Shown piece by piece: positions 25,403-32,982 of a stretch of DNA of 54,955 nucleotides. A program made the position numbers and the translations under genes. Within the stretch, counting starts at the first letter, position 1, and each line of letters opens with the position of its first letter. Below the pieces are notes generated by a model, which searched no databases, was not told the origin of the DNA, and was given only the letters and a program-made list of their open reading frames with translations. This DNA comes from an uncultured Methanobrevibacter sp. (lineage in GTDB: Archaea > Methanobacteriota > Methanobacteria > Methanobacteriales > Methanobacteriaceae), in NCBI RefSeq assembly GCF_900314615.1, contig NZ_OMWA01000025.1, forward strand, positions 1 to 54,955. The letters are read 5' to 3'.

Positions 25403-25654
25403 ATGATTTATGAATTTCTAGAGAAAAACAGAAAGGACATTGACATATTGACTTCATTTCTGGTCACAGCTATTCCAATCGTCATGTTATACTCAGAGGC
25501 ACTAGGCATTACAGAAAATACAATTCCCTACTGTATCCTTATGATAGTGTTAGGTATAGCCAGTCATTATGCAAGCAGGATAAGGGGCGAAGGAGATGTT
25601 GAAGACGCAAAACAGAAAGCTAAAAGAGTTTTGGGTTTCCCTGAAGAAAGATAA
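25403..25654 (+). CDS. two-TM holin-like membrane protein
   Basis: 83 residues. Two hydrophobic segments (about residues 16-35, LTSFLVTAIPIVMLYSEA, and 44-63, YCILMIVLGIASHYASRI) are followed by a charged C-terminus (DAKQKAKRVLGFPEER). Size and layout fit a holin. Start at ATG 25403 with ggagg at 25388-25392. The next gene encodes another two-TM protein, so this may be a holin/antiholin-like pair. No pseudomurein endoisopeptidase is found in the window, so lysis is an inference. Confidence 0.55.
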   Translation: MIYEFLEKNRKDIDILTSFLVTAIPIVMLYSEALGITENTIPYCILMIVLGIASHYASRIRGEGDVEDAKQKAKRVLGFPEER

Positions 25655-25678
25655 AATTCTTTGGAGGATATTGTTATC

Positions 25679-25936
25679 ATGAACGAATTAAAAAAGAAGA
25701 TTGTTATCTGCAACTTTACCAAAACAATTTCAAGTGCCGTTTTAACAGCTGTAGCTATCAACATCATCATGACCAATGCAACAAAGTATGCTTTAATCGA
25801 AGGTCTGATACCATTTGCTTTAGCTATTGTTATTGTGGCCATGATTGATTTGTATGAGTATAGATGTCAAAAAGAGGATATGATTAATTTGGATGATTTG
25901 GAAAGCAGAGTCGAAAAACTGGAGAGTGAAAAATGA
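25679..25936 (+). CDS. second small membrane protein with C-terminal coiled coil
   Basis: 85 residues from ATG 25679 behind ggagg. Two hydrophobic segments (about residues 15-30 and 41-58) are followed by a charged heptad-like tail (DLESRVEKLESEK). Its last codons overlap the start of the glycosyltransferase gene (atga at 25933). It might partner with the preceding holin-like protein or anchor the particle or glycosyltransferase to the membrane. Confidence 0.55.
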   Translation: MNELKKKIVICNFTKTISSAVLTAVAINIIMTNATKYALIEGLIPFALAIVIVAMIDLYEYRCQKEDMINLDDLESRVEKLESEK

Positions 25937-26526
25937 AGATACTGATTGCAGTTCCAACCTTTGAAAACATCAAACCGGAATGCTTCAAAAGCATTTACGG
26001 TTTAAAAAGACCGGAAGGATATGATCTCTATTTTGATTATGTTGCAGGCTATGACTGTGCCAAGGCCAGAAATCAGATAGCTAAAAATGCAATGGCTGGA
26101 AACTATGATTACGTACTTATGGTTGACTCAGACATTCAGCTTCCAAAAGATACATTAATCAGGTTACTGGAATGCAAATCAGATATTGCTCTTGGATGGT
26201 ATTATCGAAAGAGGACAAAAACCAATCAGACAGTAATCTTCACTTTCGGAAAGGACTTCAACGATGAAAACTGCATCAAAGGCCGTACAATGATTCATGA
26301 GATTCCAAGGCCGATTGAAGTCAAAGGTGGAGGACTGGGAATTGCATTGATTAAAGTCAATATCTTTGAAAAGCTTCAATATCCATATTTTAAGTTTGTA
26401 ACTTATCCTGATGATTCAGTACTCTCTGAAGATTTATATTTCTGCAATTTAGCTAGTGGAAACGGGTGTGATATTAAATGTAACCCAAGTGTAAAAGGAA
26501 ATCATATATTTGAAGTGATAATGTGA
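25933..26526 (+). CDS. GT-A fold (family 2-like) glycosyltransferase
   Basis: 197 residues. The nucleotide-sugar/metal-binding DxD is D65-S66-D67 in VLMVDSDIQLP. The N-terminal ILIAVPTF strand and YDCAKARNQIA are typical of viral family-2-like transferases that sit beside tail-fibre genes. Overlaps both neighbours by 4 bases, so it is translated with them. Position before the Thr-rich collagen-like proteins suggests it glycosylates them, a role known for bacterial collagen-like spore and surface proteins; here it is inference. Confidence 0.75.
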   Translation: MKILIAVPTFENIKPECFKSIYGLKRPEGYDLYFDYVAGYDCAKARNQIAKNAMAGNYDYVLMVDSDIQLPKDTLIRLLECKSDIALGWYYRKRTKTNQTVIFTFGKDFNDENCIKGRTMIHEIPRPIEVKGGGLGIALIKVNIFEKLQYPYFKFVTYPDDSVLSEDLYFCNLASGNGCDIKCNPSVKGNHIFEVIM

Positions 26527-27155
26527 CAGATACAATTGTTTTATTGGAAGAGAGAAAAGAGATTACCACTTTCATACTGGATGACGGTACAAAAACATTA
26601 GTCGATAATGTAGTGACCCCGACAGGCAGTAATCTCGGCTATGAGTATTCCAATAAGTGTATGGTTGATGATATTCTTTGTATTTCAGACAAATCTGCAA
26701 TAGGCCGTGAAAGTCTAAAGAAATACACAGGCGACGATACAGAAGTTCCTGTCGGCGTTCTTGTCAATGAACCTGTCGTAATGACTGGGGGAGATAGGAA
26801 AGGAAGCGTACTTCTATTGGGCGGACTTTATCGCTTGAAACTGGCTTCAGGAATCGTTAATGTTAAAGCAGGAGACAGAATCAAACTGTCACCGACTGGA
26901 GCCATTGTTGACAATGCGGGAGAATTTCTGGCATTTCATCCTGTAGCAGATTCAGATGAATACAACTATGTGAACTGCTTCCAGGTAGGTTTTGGAGGCA
27001 AAGGAGAGAAAGGAGACACCGGAGATACGGGTGCTGCTACTGTTATCCTCGGGTCTTATGATACTTTCGAAGAACTTATAGCAGCCCATCCAACTGCAAA
27101 TGAGGGTGATGCCTTCCTCGTGGATGGAGAACTATTCGTTTGGCATAATGATTAA
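26523..27155 (+). CDS. head-decoration-like protein fused to collagen linker and fibre module
   Basis: 210 residues; GTG start within the stop region of the preceding gene (atgtga). Residues 1-158 are clearly related to the decoration protein at 39050 (shared VLLEERKE, YEYS, VDD, NxP-V-MTGG, RLKLASG, STGAI/PTGAI, NAGEF/DNGEF). Then a short Gly-X-Thr linker (GEKGDTGDTG) and a C-terminal module GSYDTFEELIAAHPTANEGDAFLVDGELFVWHND. This module ends abruptly at a point where the same module in the 30441 protein continues WENVGNIKG; that continuation appears at the start of the next gene. Confidence 0.65.
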   Translation: MTDTIVLLEERKEITTFILDDGTKTLVDNVVTPTGSNLGYEYSNKCMVDDILCISDKSAIGRESLKKYTGDDTEVPVGVLVNEPVVMTGGDRKGSVLLLGGLYRLKLASGIVNVKAGDRIKLSPTGAIVDNAGEFLAFHPVADSDEYNYVNCFQVGFGGKGEKGDTGDTGAATVILGSYDTFEELIAAHPTANEGDAFLVDGELFVWHND

Positions 27156-27182
27156 AAATAAATTAAAAGAGGTGTATTATAC

Positions 27183-28055
27183 ATGGCATGGACAAATGTT
27201 GGTACAATAAAAGGACCAAAAGGAGATACTGGTGATAAAGGTGACACCGGAGACACAGGTAAAGCGTTTGAATACTCAGACTTCACACCAGAACAGTTAG
27301 CTGGCCTGACCGGTGAAAAAGGAGATACCGGTGATAAAGGTGATACTGGAGATGTAGGTGCAACTGGTGCTACCGGCGCTACAGGTGAAAAAGGTGATAC
27401 CGGAGCAACCGGTGCCACTGGTGATAAAGGTGATACTGGAGATACTGGAGCTACCGGAGACACTGGGGCAACAGGTGCAACAGGTGCGAAAGGAGATCCA
27501 TTCTCAATCTATAAGACATATGGATCCGTTGAAGCCATGGAGGCCGATGCAGCCAATGTTCCTGAAGGAATGTTTGTAGCTATCCAGTCAACAGTGGAAG
27601 ATCCTGACAATGCAAAATTATACCTTAAAGGGGCAAGTGAATTCACTTTCGTCACTGACATGTCCGGTGCAACAGGTCTTAAAGGGGACACCGGTGCCAA
27701 AGGTGATACCGGAGCAACAGGCGCTACCGGTGCCACTGGTGATAAAGGTGAAACAGGAGACCAAGGTCCACAAGGTGTAACAGGTGATAAGGGAGATACC
27801 GGAGCTACCGGTGAAACCGGAGCGAAAGGCGATACTGGAAGAACCGGAGACAAAGGGGACACAGGTGATACTGGAGCTACTGGCGCAACTGGAGCGACAG
27901 GTGAGAAAGGTGATACTGGTGATATGGGTCCGCAGGGATACAGCACCATCATCAAAGGAAGTTATCCTAGCTATGCTGACCTAATTGCAGCACATCCGAC
28001 CGGAACAACAGGAGATGCATACCTTGTAAATGGTGAACTTTACGTTTATCAATAA
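27183..28055 (+). CDS. collagen-like fibre protein
   Basis: 290 residues; ATG 27183 behind agaggtg. Begins MAWTNVGTIKG, the missing second half of the module that ends the previous gene. Then come two long Gly-X-Y blocks (about residues 11-107 and 160-250) dominated by GDTGATG and GDKGDT triplets with Thr in the Y position, interrupted by a globular insert (about 108-160). It ends with GSYPSYADLIAAHPTGTTGDAYLVNGELYVYQ, again a module cut at the same place. Probably a trimeric fibre on the particle. The antisense Ser-Pro-Val-rich frames are shadows of this repeat. Confidence 0.8.
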   Translation: MAWTNVGTIKGPKGDTGDKGDTGDTGKAFEYSDFTPEQLAGLTGEKGDTGDKGDTGDVGATGATGATGEKGDTGATGATGDKGDTGDTGATGDTGATGATGAKGDPFSIYKTYGSVEAMEADAANVPEGMFVAIQSTVEDPDNAKLYLKGASEFTFVTDMSGATGLKGDTGAKGDTGATGATGATGDKGETGDQGPQGVTGDKGDTGATGETGAKGDTGRTGDKGDTGDTGATGATGATGEKGDTGDMGPQGYSTIIKGSYPSYADLIAAHPTGTTGDAYLVNGELYVYQ

Positions 28056-28078
28056 ACTAAATCCATTAAATCCCTAAA

Positions 28079-28112
28079 TTAAGGAAGTGCCGTGCGTACT
28101 TCCTTTTTTTTT
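28079..28112 (+). terminator. intrinsic-type terminator between two collagen-like genes
   Basis: aaggaagt (28081-28088) pairs with acttcctt (28098-28105) around a 9-base loop and is followed by a run of T from 28104 to 28112. An 8-bp stem with a T-run is unusually bacterial-looking for this AT-rich archaeal element. Confidence 0.7.
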
Positions 28113-28136
28113 AAAAATTCATAAAGGTGATAAATA

Positions 28137-28478
28137 ATGTCATGGGTAAATGTAGGAAACATAAAAGGAGATACAGGAGAGACAGGTGATGACGGATTCT
28201 CACCATACATCACTGTAGACAGAGCTCACGGATTTATCGTCTTTGGCGATGAGGATTCAGAGCAGACCGTATACTTCTCAGACCTGAAAGGACCTAAAGG
28301 CGATACCGGAGCAACCGGCCCTGCAGGTCCAGTTAATGTGACTTCAACTTTGGATACAGCTGACAATACCAATGTGGTTGTCAACAGTGCAATAGCTACA
28401 GCCATTCAAAACGTCAACAATCAGATAGGGACAATAACAGCTGCACAATCAGCCAACTTAACATTACTTGGGAGCTGA
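28137..28478 (+). CDS. short fibre protein with collagen-like segments
   Basis: 113 residues; ATG 28137 behind aaaggtgat. Starts MSWVNVGNIKGDTGETG (second half of the split module). It continues with a beta domain GFSPYITVDRAHGFIVFG… ending VYFSDLKG that matches the GFSPTVNVNHETGEIVIS…ISFAELKG domain of the 30441 protein, then Gly-X-Thr triplets and an Ala/Asn/Thr-rich helical C-terminus (NVVVNSAIATAIQNVNNQIG). Probably a shaft or trimerisation piece of the fibre. Confidence 0.7.
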   Translation: MSWVNVGNIKGDTGETGDDGFSPYITVDRAHGFIVFGDEDSEQTVYFSDLKGPKGDTGATGPAGPVNVTSTLDTADNTNVVVNSAIATAIQNVNNQIGTITAAQSANLTLLGS

Positions 28479-28483
28479 TTGAC

Positions 28484-29344
28484 ATGGCCTTCACTCCTCC
28501 AGACCTTTCAGAAATCTTGACCAACGAACAGGAATTAAACAGCAGATTAATCTCATTAAGGACAATACTGCGAAACCAATGGACAGCAATAGGAGACAGC
28601 TATTCTACCAATGATTCAATAAATAAATTAGTCACTGACATGTCAAATCCCCTTCCTTTTGTTGTGAAAAGAAATTCTGAGTATAAGGAGGGCCAGCTCG
28701 GAACCAGAGTTGCAGTTACAGGATGTGACGTATATTCCTGGAACCAATACAATCCGGCAACATATAATGATAATGACTACTGGTATCTGCAATCCTTATC
28801 AAAGGCCAAAACCAGCAATACTGCCGTAGCATGGGGCCAATTCAATACCGGTTCTGTTTTACCAACAGATAAGTTTGATTTAGTCATGTATGGTAGAGAT
28901 ATGGAAAACTTCAACAACGGAGCTTTTTCAGGTGTAGGATTTACATACACTGTTCCAGCAGCAGAAACTGCATTTTCAGGATTGTTCATAGGAATCACAT
29001 TGGATTCAGGAACCTATCATCCGGCATATGCAATATTCAACAACAGCACCACTCCAACATCAATTGTTAAAATGGATTATGGAACATATCCGTCAGCATC
29101 AACTGAATTCAGATTGCTGCTTCAAAACGATCCGGATGGTGATTGGCTGAAGCTCTCATGGTATAAGGGAGATGGGGGTGAATTTCTATGGAATGACTTC
29201 ATAGACTATTCTGATTTGCCTTCCGGTTTTAGTCAGGTGGAAAATCTTGTATTCGGTAATGTATGTTATGGAACTGGGCTTGGAAGGATGTCTTATGTTC
29301 CAAGGTTATGTTTTGCATCCCCATGCAGGTTCAATATTTTATAG
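28484..29344 (+). CDS. putative receptor-binding protein (lectin-like)
   Basis: 286 residues. The N-terminal helical segment (about 12-45, EQELNSRLISLRTILRNQW) resembles that of the next gene (DTNNKLAIVRNNLKALLEE), so both probably attach in the same way. The remainder is beta-rich with many Tyr, Trp, Asn and Gly residues, resembling a concanavalin-type carbohydrate-binding fold. Starts 5 bases after the preceding stop. Substrate unknown; the methanogen pseudomurein or adhesin coat is a logical target. Confidence 0.5.
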   Translation: MAFTPPDLSEILTNEQELNSRLISLRTILRNQWTAIGDSYSTNDSINKLVTDMSNPLPFVVKRNSEYKEGQLGTRVAVTGCDVYSWNQYNPATYNDNDYWYLQSLSKAKTSNTAVAWGQFNTGSVLPTDKFDLVMYGRDMENFNNGAFSGVGFTYTVPAAETAFSGLFIGITLDSGTYHPAYAIFNNSTTPTSIVKMDYGTYPSASTEFRLLLQNDPDGDWLKLSWYKGDGGEFLWNDFIDYSDLPSGFSQVENLVFGNVCYGTGLGRMSYVPRLCFASPCRFNIL

Positions 29345-29356
29345 GAGGTAATGTTA

Positions 29357-30439
29357 ATGTCAATTGCAGGAAATGTGGTGGATACAAATAACAAATTAGC
29401 TATTGTAAGGAATAACTTGAAAGCATTATTGGAAGAACACGGAATCGTATATTACAGCACTGATGACATATTCACATTGGCAAGAAGAGCGTGGTTTCTG
29501 GTATATCCTACAAACGGTGCACAGGGCGGAAGCTATTCCACAGATGCGGTTGTGGGACAGCCAATCAATTTCAATGTGACTATGAGAGGAGATGATGACA
29601 ACGATTTGCCGGACGGTTCCGTTGCGGATTTTTTCGTAAGTGTCAACGGAGGTGGTGAGATTCATCTTATAGGCAAATCTCTAAACGGGGAGGCAAGCTG
29701 CCCGTTTGTTCCTCAAAATTCCGGAGATGTCCTGCATGTTAGAAGTATGGTCAATGACTGGGCAGGTGTTAATACGGACATTGATGTTTATGCATTCAGA
29801 TATGAGGACGGATGGGAAGTGAACACTGATGATTACACATTAGTCAAATATCCGACTTCAGCTACCGTTAATGTCATTGAGGTTGATGAATTCAACAGTG
29901 ATTATGACTATGCAAACGGCATTGAGGTTTCAAAGACATACGGAGCACCGCAGGCAGCATACATTATTCCAACAATATTGCTTGATGGAGTTGACTTGTC
30001 TGATACCGGAATTCATTTTTCGGCAGTTGTAAGTCCTATGTATTCATCTTCAAGCGGATGGGCTTGCGGAATATGTCTCTTGAATTCCAAAACCTTAACT
30101 CATTGCCGTGACAATAAGATTCTGGAATTGGGTGCATATCCAGGCAAAAAAGGATTGAAATATTCAGGAACAGACCATACAATAACGGAAATAAATACAA
30201 CATCCGGACAGCTGACAATAAACGGAGCTTTCAGATTCGACTTGTGGTACGATGGTAGCTATGTTAAAGCTGTAATTGAGCATTACTGGAACGGTACTGT
30301 TTATTACAGTTATGAAAGTTCATCTTTACCTTCAGCAATAGCTGATATGGATACTGTCTTTCCTGCATTCATGATTTATGACTACGGCGGAAAAATAAGA
30401 TTCAGGGACACATTAATTGAACCATGGAGCAGTGATTAA
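29357..30439 (+). CDS. putative receptor-binding protein, paralogous N-terminus
   Basis: 360 residues. ATG 29357 is chosen because ggaggt lies 7 bases upstream; the in-frame ATG 29351 is too close to it. The N-terminal coiled segment is shared with the previous gene. Then an Ig-like/beta domain (GGSYSTDAVVGQPINFNVTMRGDDD…) and a C-terminal lectin-like domain (residues about 165-355, ending YDYGGKIRFRDTLIEPW). The next gene starts after one base. Confidence 0.5.
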   Translation: MSIAGNVVDTNNKLAIVRNNLKALLEEHGIVYYSTDDIFTLARRAWFLVYPTNGAQGGSYSTDAVVGQPINFNVTMRGDDDNDLPDGSVADFFVSVNGGGEIHLIGKSLNGEASCPFVPQNSGDVLHVRSMVNDWAGVNTDIDVYAFRYEDGWEVNTDDYTLVKYPTSATVNVIEVDEFNSDYDYANGIEVSKTYGAPQAAYIIPTILLDGVDLSDTGIHFSAVVSPMYSSSSGWACGICLLNSKTLTHCRDNKILELGAYPGKKGLKYSGTDHTITEINTTSGQLTINGAFRFDLWYDGSYVKAVIEHYWNGTVYYSYESSSLPSAIADMDTVFPAFMIYDYGGKIRFRDTLIEPWSSD

Positions 30440-30440
30440 G

Positions 30441-31622
30441 ATGGCAGATTCAACAGAATGGATAGAAATCGGAAGGGTGCAGGGTGATACCGGACCGAAA
30501 GGAGATACCGGAGATATCGGCATCGGAACAGTAATCAAAGGACATTACGAAACATATTCGGAATTTATAGCGATTCATCCTTCAGGCCAGTTGGGCGATG
30601 CATACATTGTTGCCGGAAGCTATTACTACTGGAACGGAACAGGATGGGAAAATGCAGGCTCAATTAAAGGAGATACCGGAGCGGCAGGACCAAAAGGTGA
30701 TACAGGTGATAAGGGAGATACTGGTGCGAAAGGCGATACAGGCAGCACAGGTCAGACTGGAGCAACTGGGCAAAAAGGAGACACTGGAGTTAAGGGAGAT
30801 ACTGGAGACACAGGACCTGCTGGAGATACTGGACCGGCCGGGCCGACTGGCGACACCGGAGCTACTGGCGTGGGTCTTACTATTAAAGGTTCGTATGATT
30901 CTTACGAGGAACTGATTCATGATCATCCGACCGGCGAGGCTGGTGACGGCTATCTAGTAAACGGATCTCTTTATGTCTGGAACACTAATGCTTGGGAAAA
31001 CGTAGGAAACATCAAAGGAGAAAAGGGAGACACGGGTGTTAAAGGTGATACTGGAGCTACCGGTTTTTCACCAACCGTTAATGTTAATCATGAAACTGGC
31101 GAAATAGTAATCAGCACTGAAGACGGTTCAGCAACTATTTCATTCGCTGAATTAAAAGGGGATACCGGCAATGTGGGTGCAACAGGAGCAACTGGAGAAA
31201 AAGGTGACACTGGTGAAACGGGTGCCAAAGGAGACACTGGAGATAGAGGTCCTAAAGGTGATACTGGCGTTGGCAGTGATGAGGAAGCAGGCTGGAAATT
31301 ACCAGTCGATGAAATAAGAACAACCAACACATTACCAACAGGTATTAGTGCAGGTTATCGCGTAGCTATTGTCACAAGCTCTGTCATGGCCATCAAAAAA
31401 TATAATGGCTCTTCATGGGAAACTGAATCACTTGATCCCTACAGTGTAATTCCATTGAAACATTCAGGAAGTATACAAATGTATTTGGCAAGATCTTCAG
31501 GGCCAGTATACATGGGTGTGGATTATGGAGTCTTTGGAAAATTCCGATTCATGACTCAAGCAGCATATGATGCGTTAAGTAGCTATGATAATGATACAAT
31601 TTATTTTGTAAGAAGTTCATAA
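30441..31622 (+). CDS. large collagen-like fibre protein with two full-length fibre modules
   Basis: 393 residues from ATG 30441, behind gtgat of the preceding gene's last codons. Order: WIEIGRVQGDTG start; module 1 (GHYETYSEFIAIHPSG…YYYWNGTGWENAGSIKG); a collagen block; module 2 (GSYDSYEELIHDHPTG…LYVWNTNAWENVGNIKG); collagen; beta domain GFSPTVNVNHETGE; collagen; and a globular tip of about 110 residues (WKLPVDEIRTTNTLP…DNDTIYFVRSS). It is the unsplit counterpart of the three genes 26523, 27183 and 28137 and probably forms a receptor-binding fibre with the C-terminal tip outward. Confidence 0.75.
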   Translation: MADSTEWIEIGRVQGDTGPKGDTGDIGIGTVIKGHYETYSEFIAIHPSGQLGDAYIVAGSYYYWNGTGWENAGSIKGDTGAAGPKGDTGDKGDTGAKGDTGSTGQTGATGQKGDTGVKGDTGDTGPAGDTGPAGPTGDTGATGVGLTIKGSYDSYEELIHDHPTGEAGDGYLVNGSLYVWNTNAWENVGNIKGEKGDTGVKGDTGATGFSPTVNVNHETGEIVISTEDGSATISFAELKGDTGNVGATGATGEKGDTGETGAKGDTGDRGPKGDTGVGSDEEAGWKLPVDEIRTTNTLPTGISAGYRVAIVTSSVMAIKKYNGSSWETESLDPYSVIPLKHSGSIQMYLARSSGPVYMGVDYGVFGKFRFMTQAAYDALSSYDNDTIYFVRSS

Positions 31623-31657
31623 ATTACTAACAAGTGAATGTATAAGGAATTGAAATT

Positions 31658-31915
31658 ATGGATGAAAACATAGTGGATGATATTATAAATTTCTTTGAGA
31701 GATTTGGTGCGTCTAATGAATTGAGTAAAAGGAATTTTGATACTGGAGATTTCTTTTCAGAAGAGTATTGTAATTTTATTTTAGATCTTGGAAAAAAATA
31801 TGGATTATATGATGAAGTTGAAGAAGCAAAAGATGTCAATTATATTCTAAATTTAGAAGATGATTTATCGGACTTTTTTAGAAAAAAACTTATCACAGCA
31901 TTCAATGTTGAATAA
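31658..31915 (+). CDS. hypothetical acidic protein
   Basis: 85 residues, acidic, mostly helical in appearance (IINFFERFGASNELSKR … YILNLEDDLSDFFRKKLITAF). No family recognised. Lies between the fibre genes and a winged-helix regulator; both reading direction and spacing (12 bases) suggest a unit with the latter. Confidence 0.55.
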   Translation: MDENIVDDIINFFERFGASNELSKRNFDTGDFFSEEYCNFILDLGKKYGLYDEVEEAKDVNYILNLEDDLSDFFRKKLITAFNVE

Positions 31916-31927
31916 ATATGGGATAGT

Positions 31928-32194
31928 ATGGAATTTTCAGATGAAATGTTAAAAGAAATGAGTTATGTAAAGATTTCTAAGTACAGAACTAAAGTAATGA
32001 AATCTTTAGTGGGTGAAGTTAAAATACCGACTGTCATTGCTAAAGATTCAGAAATTAGACCAAATCATATTTCAAAAGTTCTAGCGGAATTAAAAGCACA
32101 TGAACTTGTTGAATGCATCAATCCGGAAGTTAGAAAAGGTAGATTGTATAGGTTGACTGATAAAGGCGACGAGTTAGTTAAAAACATTGATTAA
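31928..32194 (+). CDS. winged-helix DNA-binding protein
   Basis: 88 residues with a winged helix-turn-helix: helices KYRTKVMKSL and PTVIAKDSEIRPNHISKVLAELKAHELVECI followed by a wing RKGRLYRLTDKGDEL. Typical of small archaeal transcription regulators of the MarR/ArsR-like kind. It overlaps or closely precedes vsr and may control the restriction-modification island. Confidence 0.7.
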   Translation: MEFSDEMLKEMSYVKISKYRTKVMKSLVGEVKIPTVIAKDSEIRPNHISKVLAELKAHELVECINPEVRKGRLYRLTDKGDELVKNID

Positions 32195-32231
32195 TTTCTT
32201 TTTTAATACCTCATTTATAGAAGGGATGTAT

Positions 32232-32654
32232 ATGGTAGACAAATTTAGCAAGGAGACTCGTAGTTATGTCATGTCACGGATTAAGGGCAAAGACACCAAA
32301 CCTGAAATTCTTGTTCGTAGCTATCTGTTTTCGAAAGGTCTGAGATTCCGAAAAAATGACAAAAGATATCCTGGCAGTCCTGATGTTGTACTTCCAAAAT
32401 ACAGGACAATTGTATTTGTTCATGGATGTTTCTGGCATCTCCATGATGGATGCAAATATGCAAAAATGCCAAAATCCAATGTTGATTACTGGGAGAAGAA
32501 ACTTTACAGAAACAGGGAACGTGATGAACACAATCAGAAAGAACTTGAAGAAATGGGTTGGAATGTCATCACTGTGTGGGAGTGCGAATTGAAAAAAGAC
32601 AAACGTGATCAGACGCTTGAGGAATTATATGTCCAAATAACCTCTAAAAACTGA
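32232..32654 (+). CDS. vsr: very short patch repair (Vsr) endonuclease
   Basis: 140 residues. Vsr nicks T-G mismatches produced by deamination of 5-methylcytosine. Visible are DKFSKETRSYVMSRIKGKDTKPE, the catalytic D51 in YPGSPDVVLPKYR, and FVHGCFWHLHDGCKYA, carrying the intercalating aromatic residues and zinc ligands. Start set to ATG 32232 with gaaggg 6 bases upstream; earlier in-frame starts lack support. The cytosine methyltransferase it would serve is 2.3 kb downstream, separated by a DUF262 gene. Confidence 0.9.
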   Translation: MVDKFSKETRSYVMSRIKGKDTKPEILVRSYLFSKGLRFRKNDKRYPGSPDVVLPKYRTIVFVHGCFWHLHDGCKYAKMPKSNVDYWEKKLYRNRERDEHNQKELEEMGWNVITVWECELKKDKRDQTLEELYVQITSKN

Positions 32655-32982
32655 GATACTGAATTTCACTATCTTTAGTAATGTAGACATTTACATTTGA
32701 AATGATATCTTCTTTTCAAGCATATTTTAAATCTTTAACATTTATTAAATTCGGTGGAGACCATATAAACATGACAAATTTATCACATAATTTAAACGAG
32801 TTGTTACCATAATTCCAAAATTATTTATACCATAACTTATATTATTTTAAATAAGAAAGTTTTTTTATTTTCAATAATATTTTAAAGGATACTTTCATCT
32901 GGTTTTCATATTCTTTATAATATTCTGAAACTTTCAAGGCAAAACCATATGTCAAGTTTAAAGAAACTTAGGAGACATTAAA
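32655..32982 (+). other. gene-poor spacer with a 13-codon ORF behind a good ribosome binding site
   Basis: AT-rich spacer. ggtggag precedes an ATG at about 32771 that reads only MTNLSHNLNELLP before a stop, possibly the remnant 5' end of a lost gene. Further on only A/T-rich sequence and the aggag ribosome binding site of the DUF262 gene are seen. Confidence 0.3.

Noticed and set aside
27200..27480. Short direct DNA repeats resembling a CRISPR array
   Set aside because: The periodicity is 9-18 bases with no spacers and simply encodes Gly-X-Thr triplets; no cas genes nearby.
27152..27955. Long reverse-strand frames rich in Ser-Pro-Val opposite the collagen-like genes
   Set aside because: They are the mirror image of the ggt/gat/acc triplet repeats; no ribosome binding sites, and the plus-strand genes explain the region.
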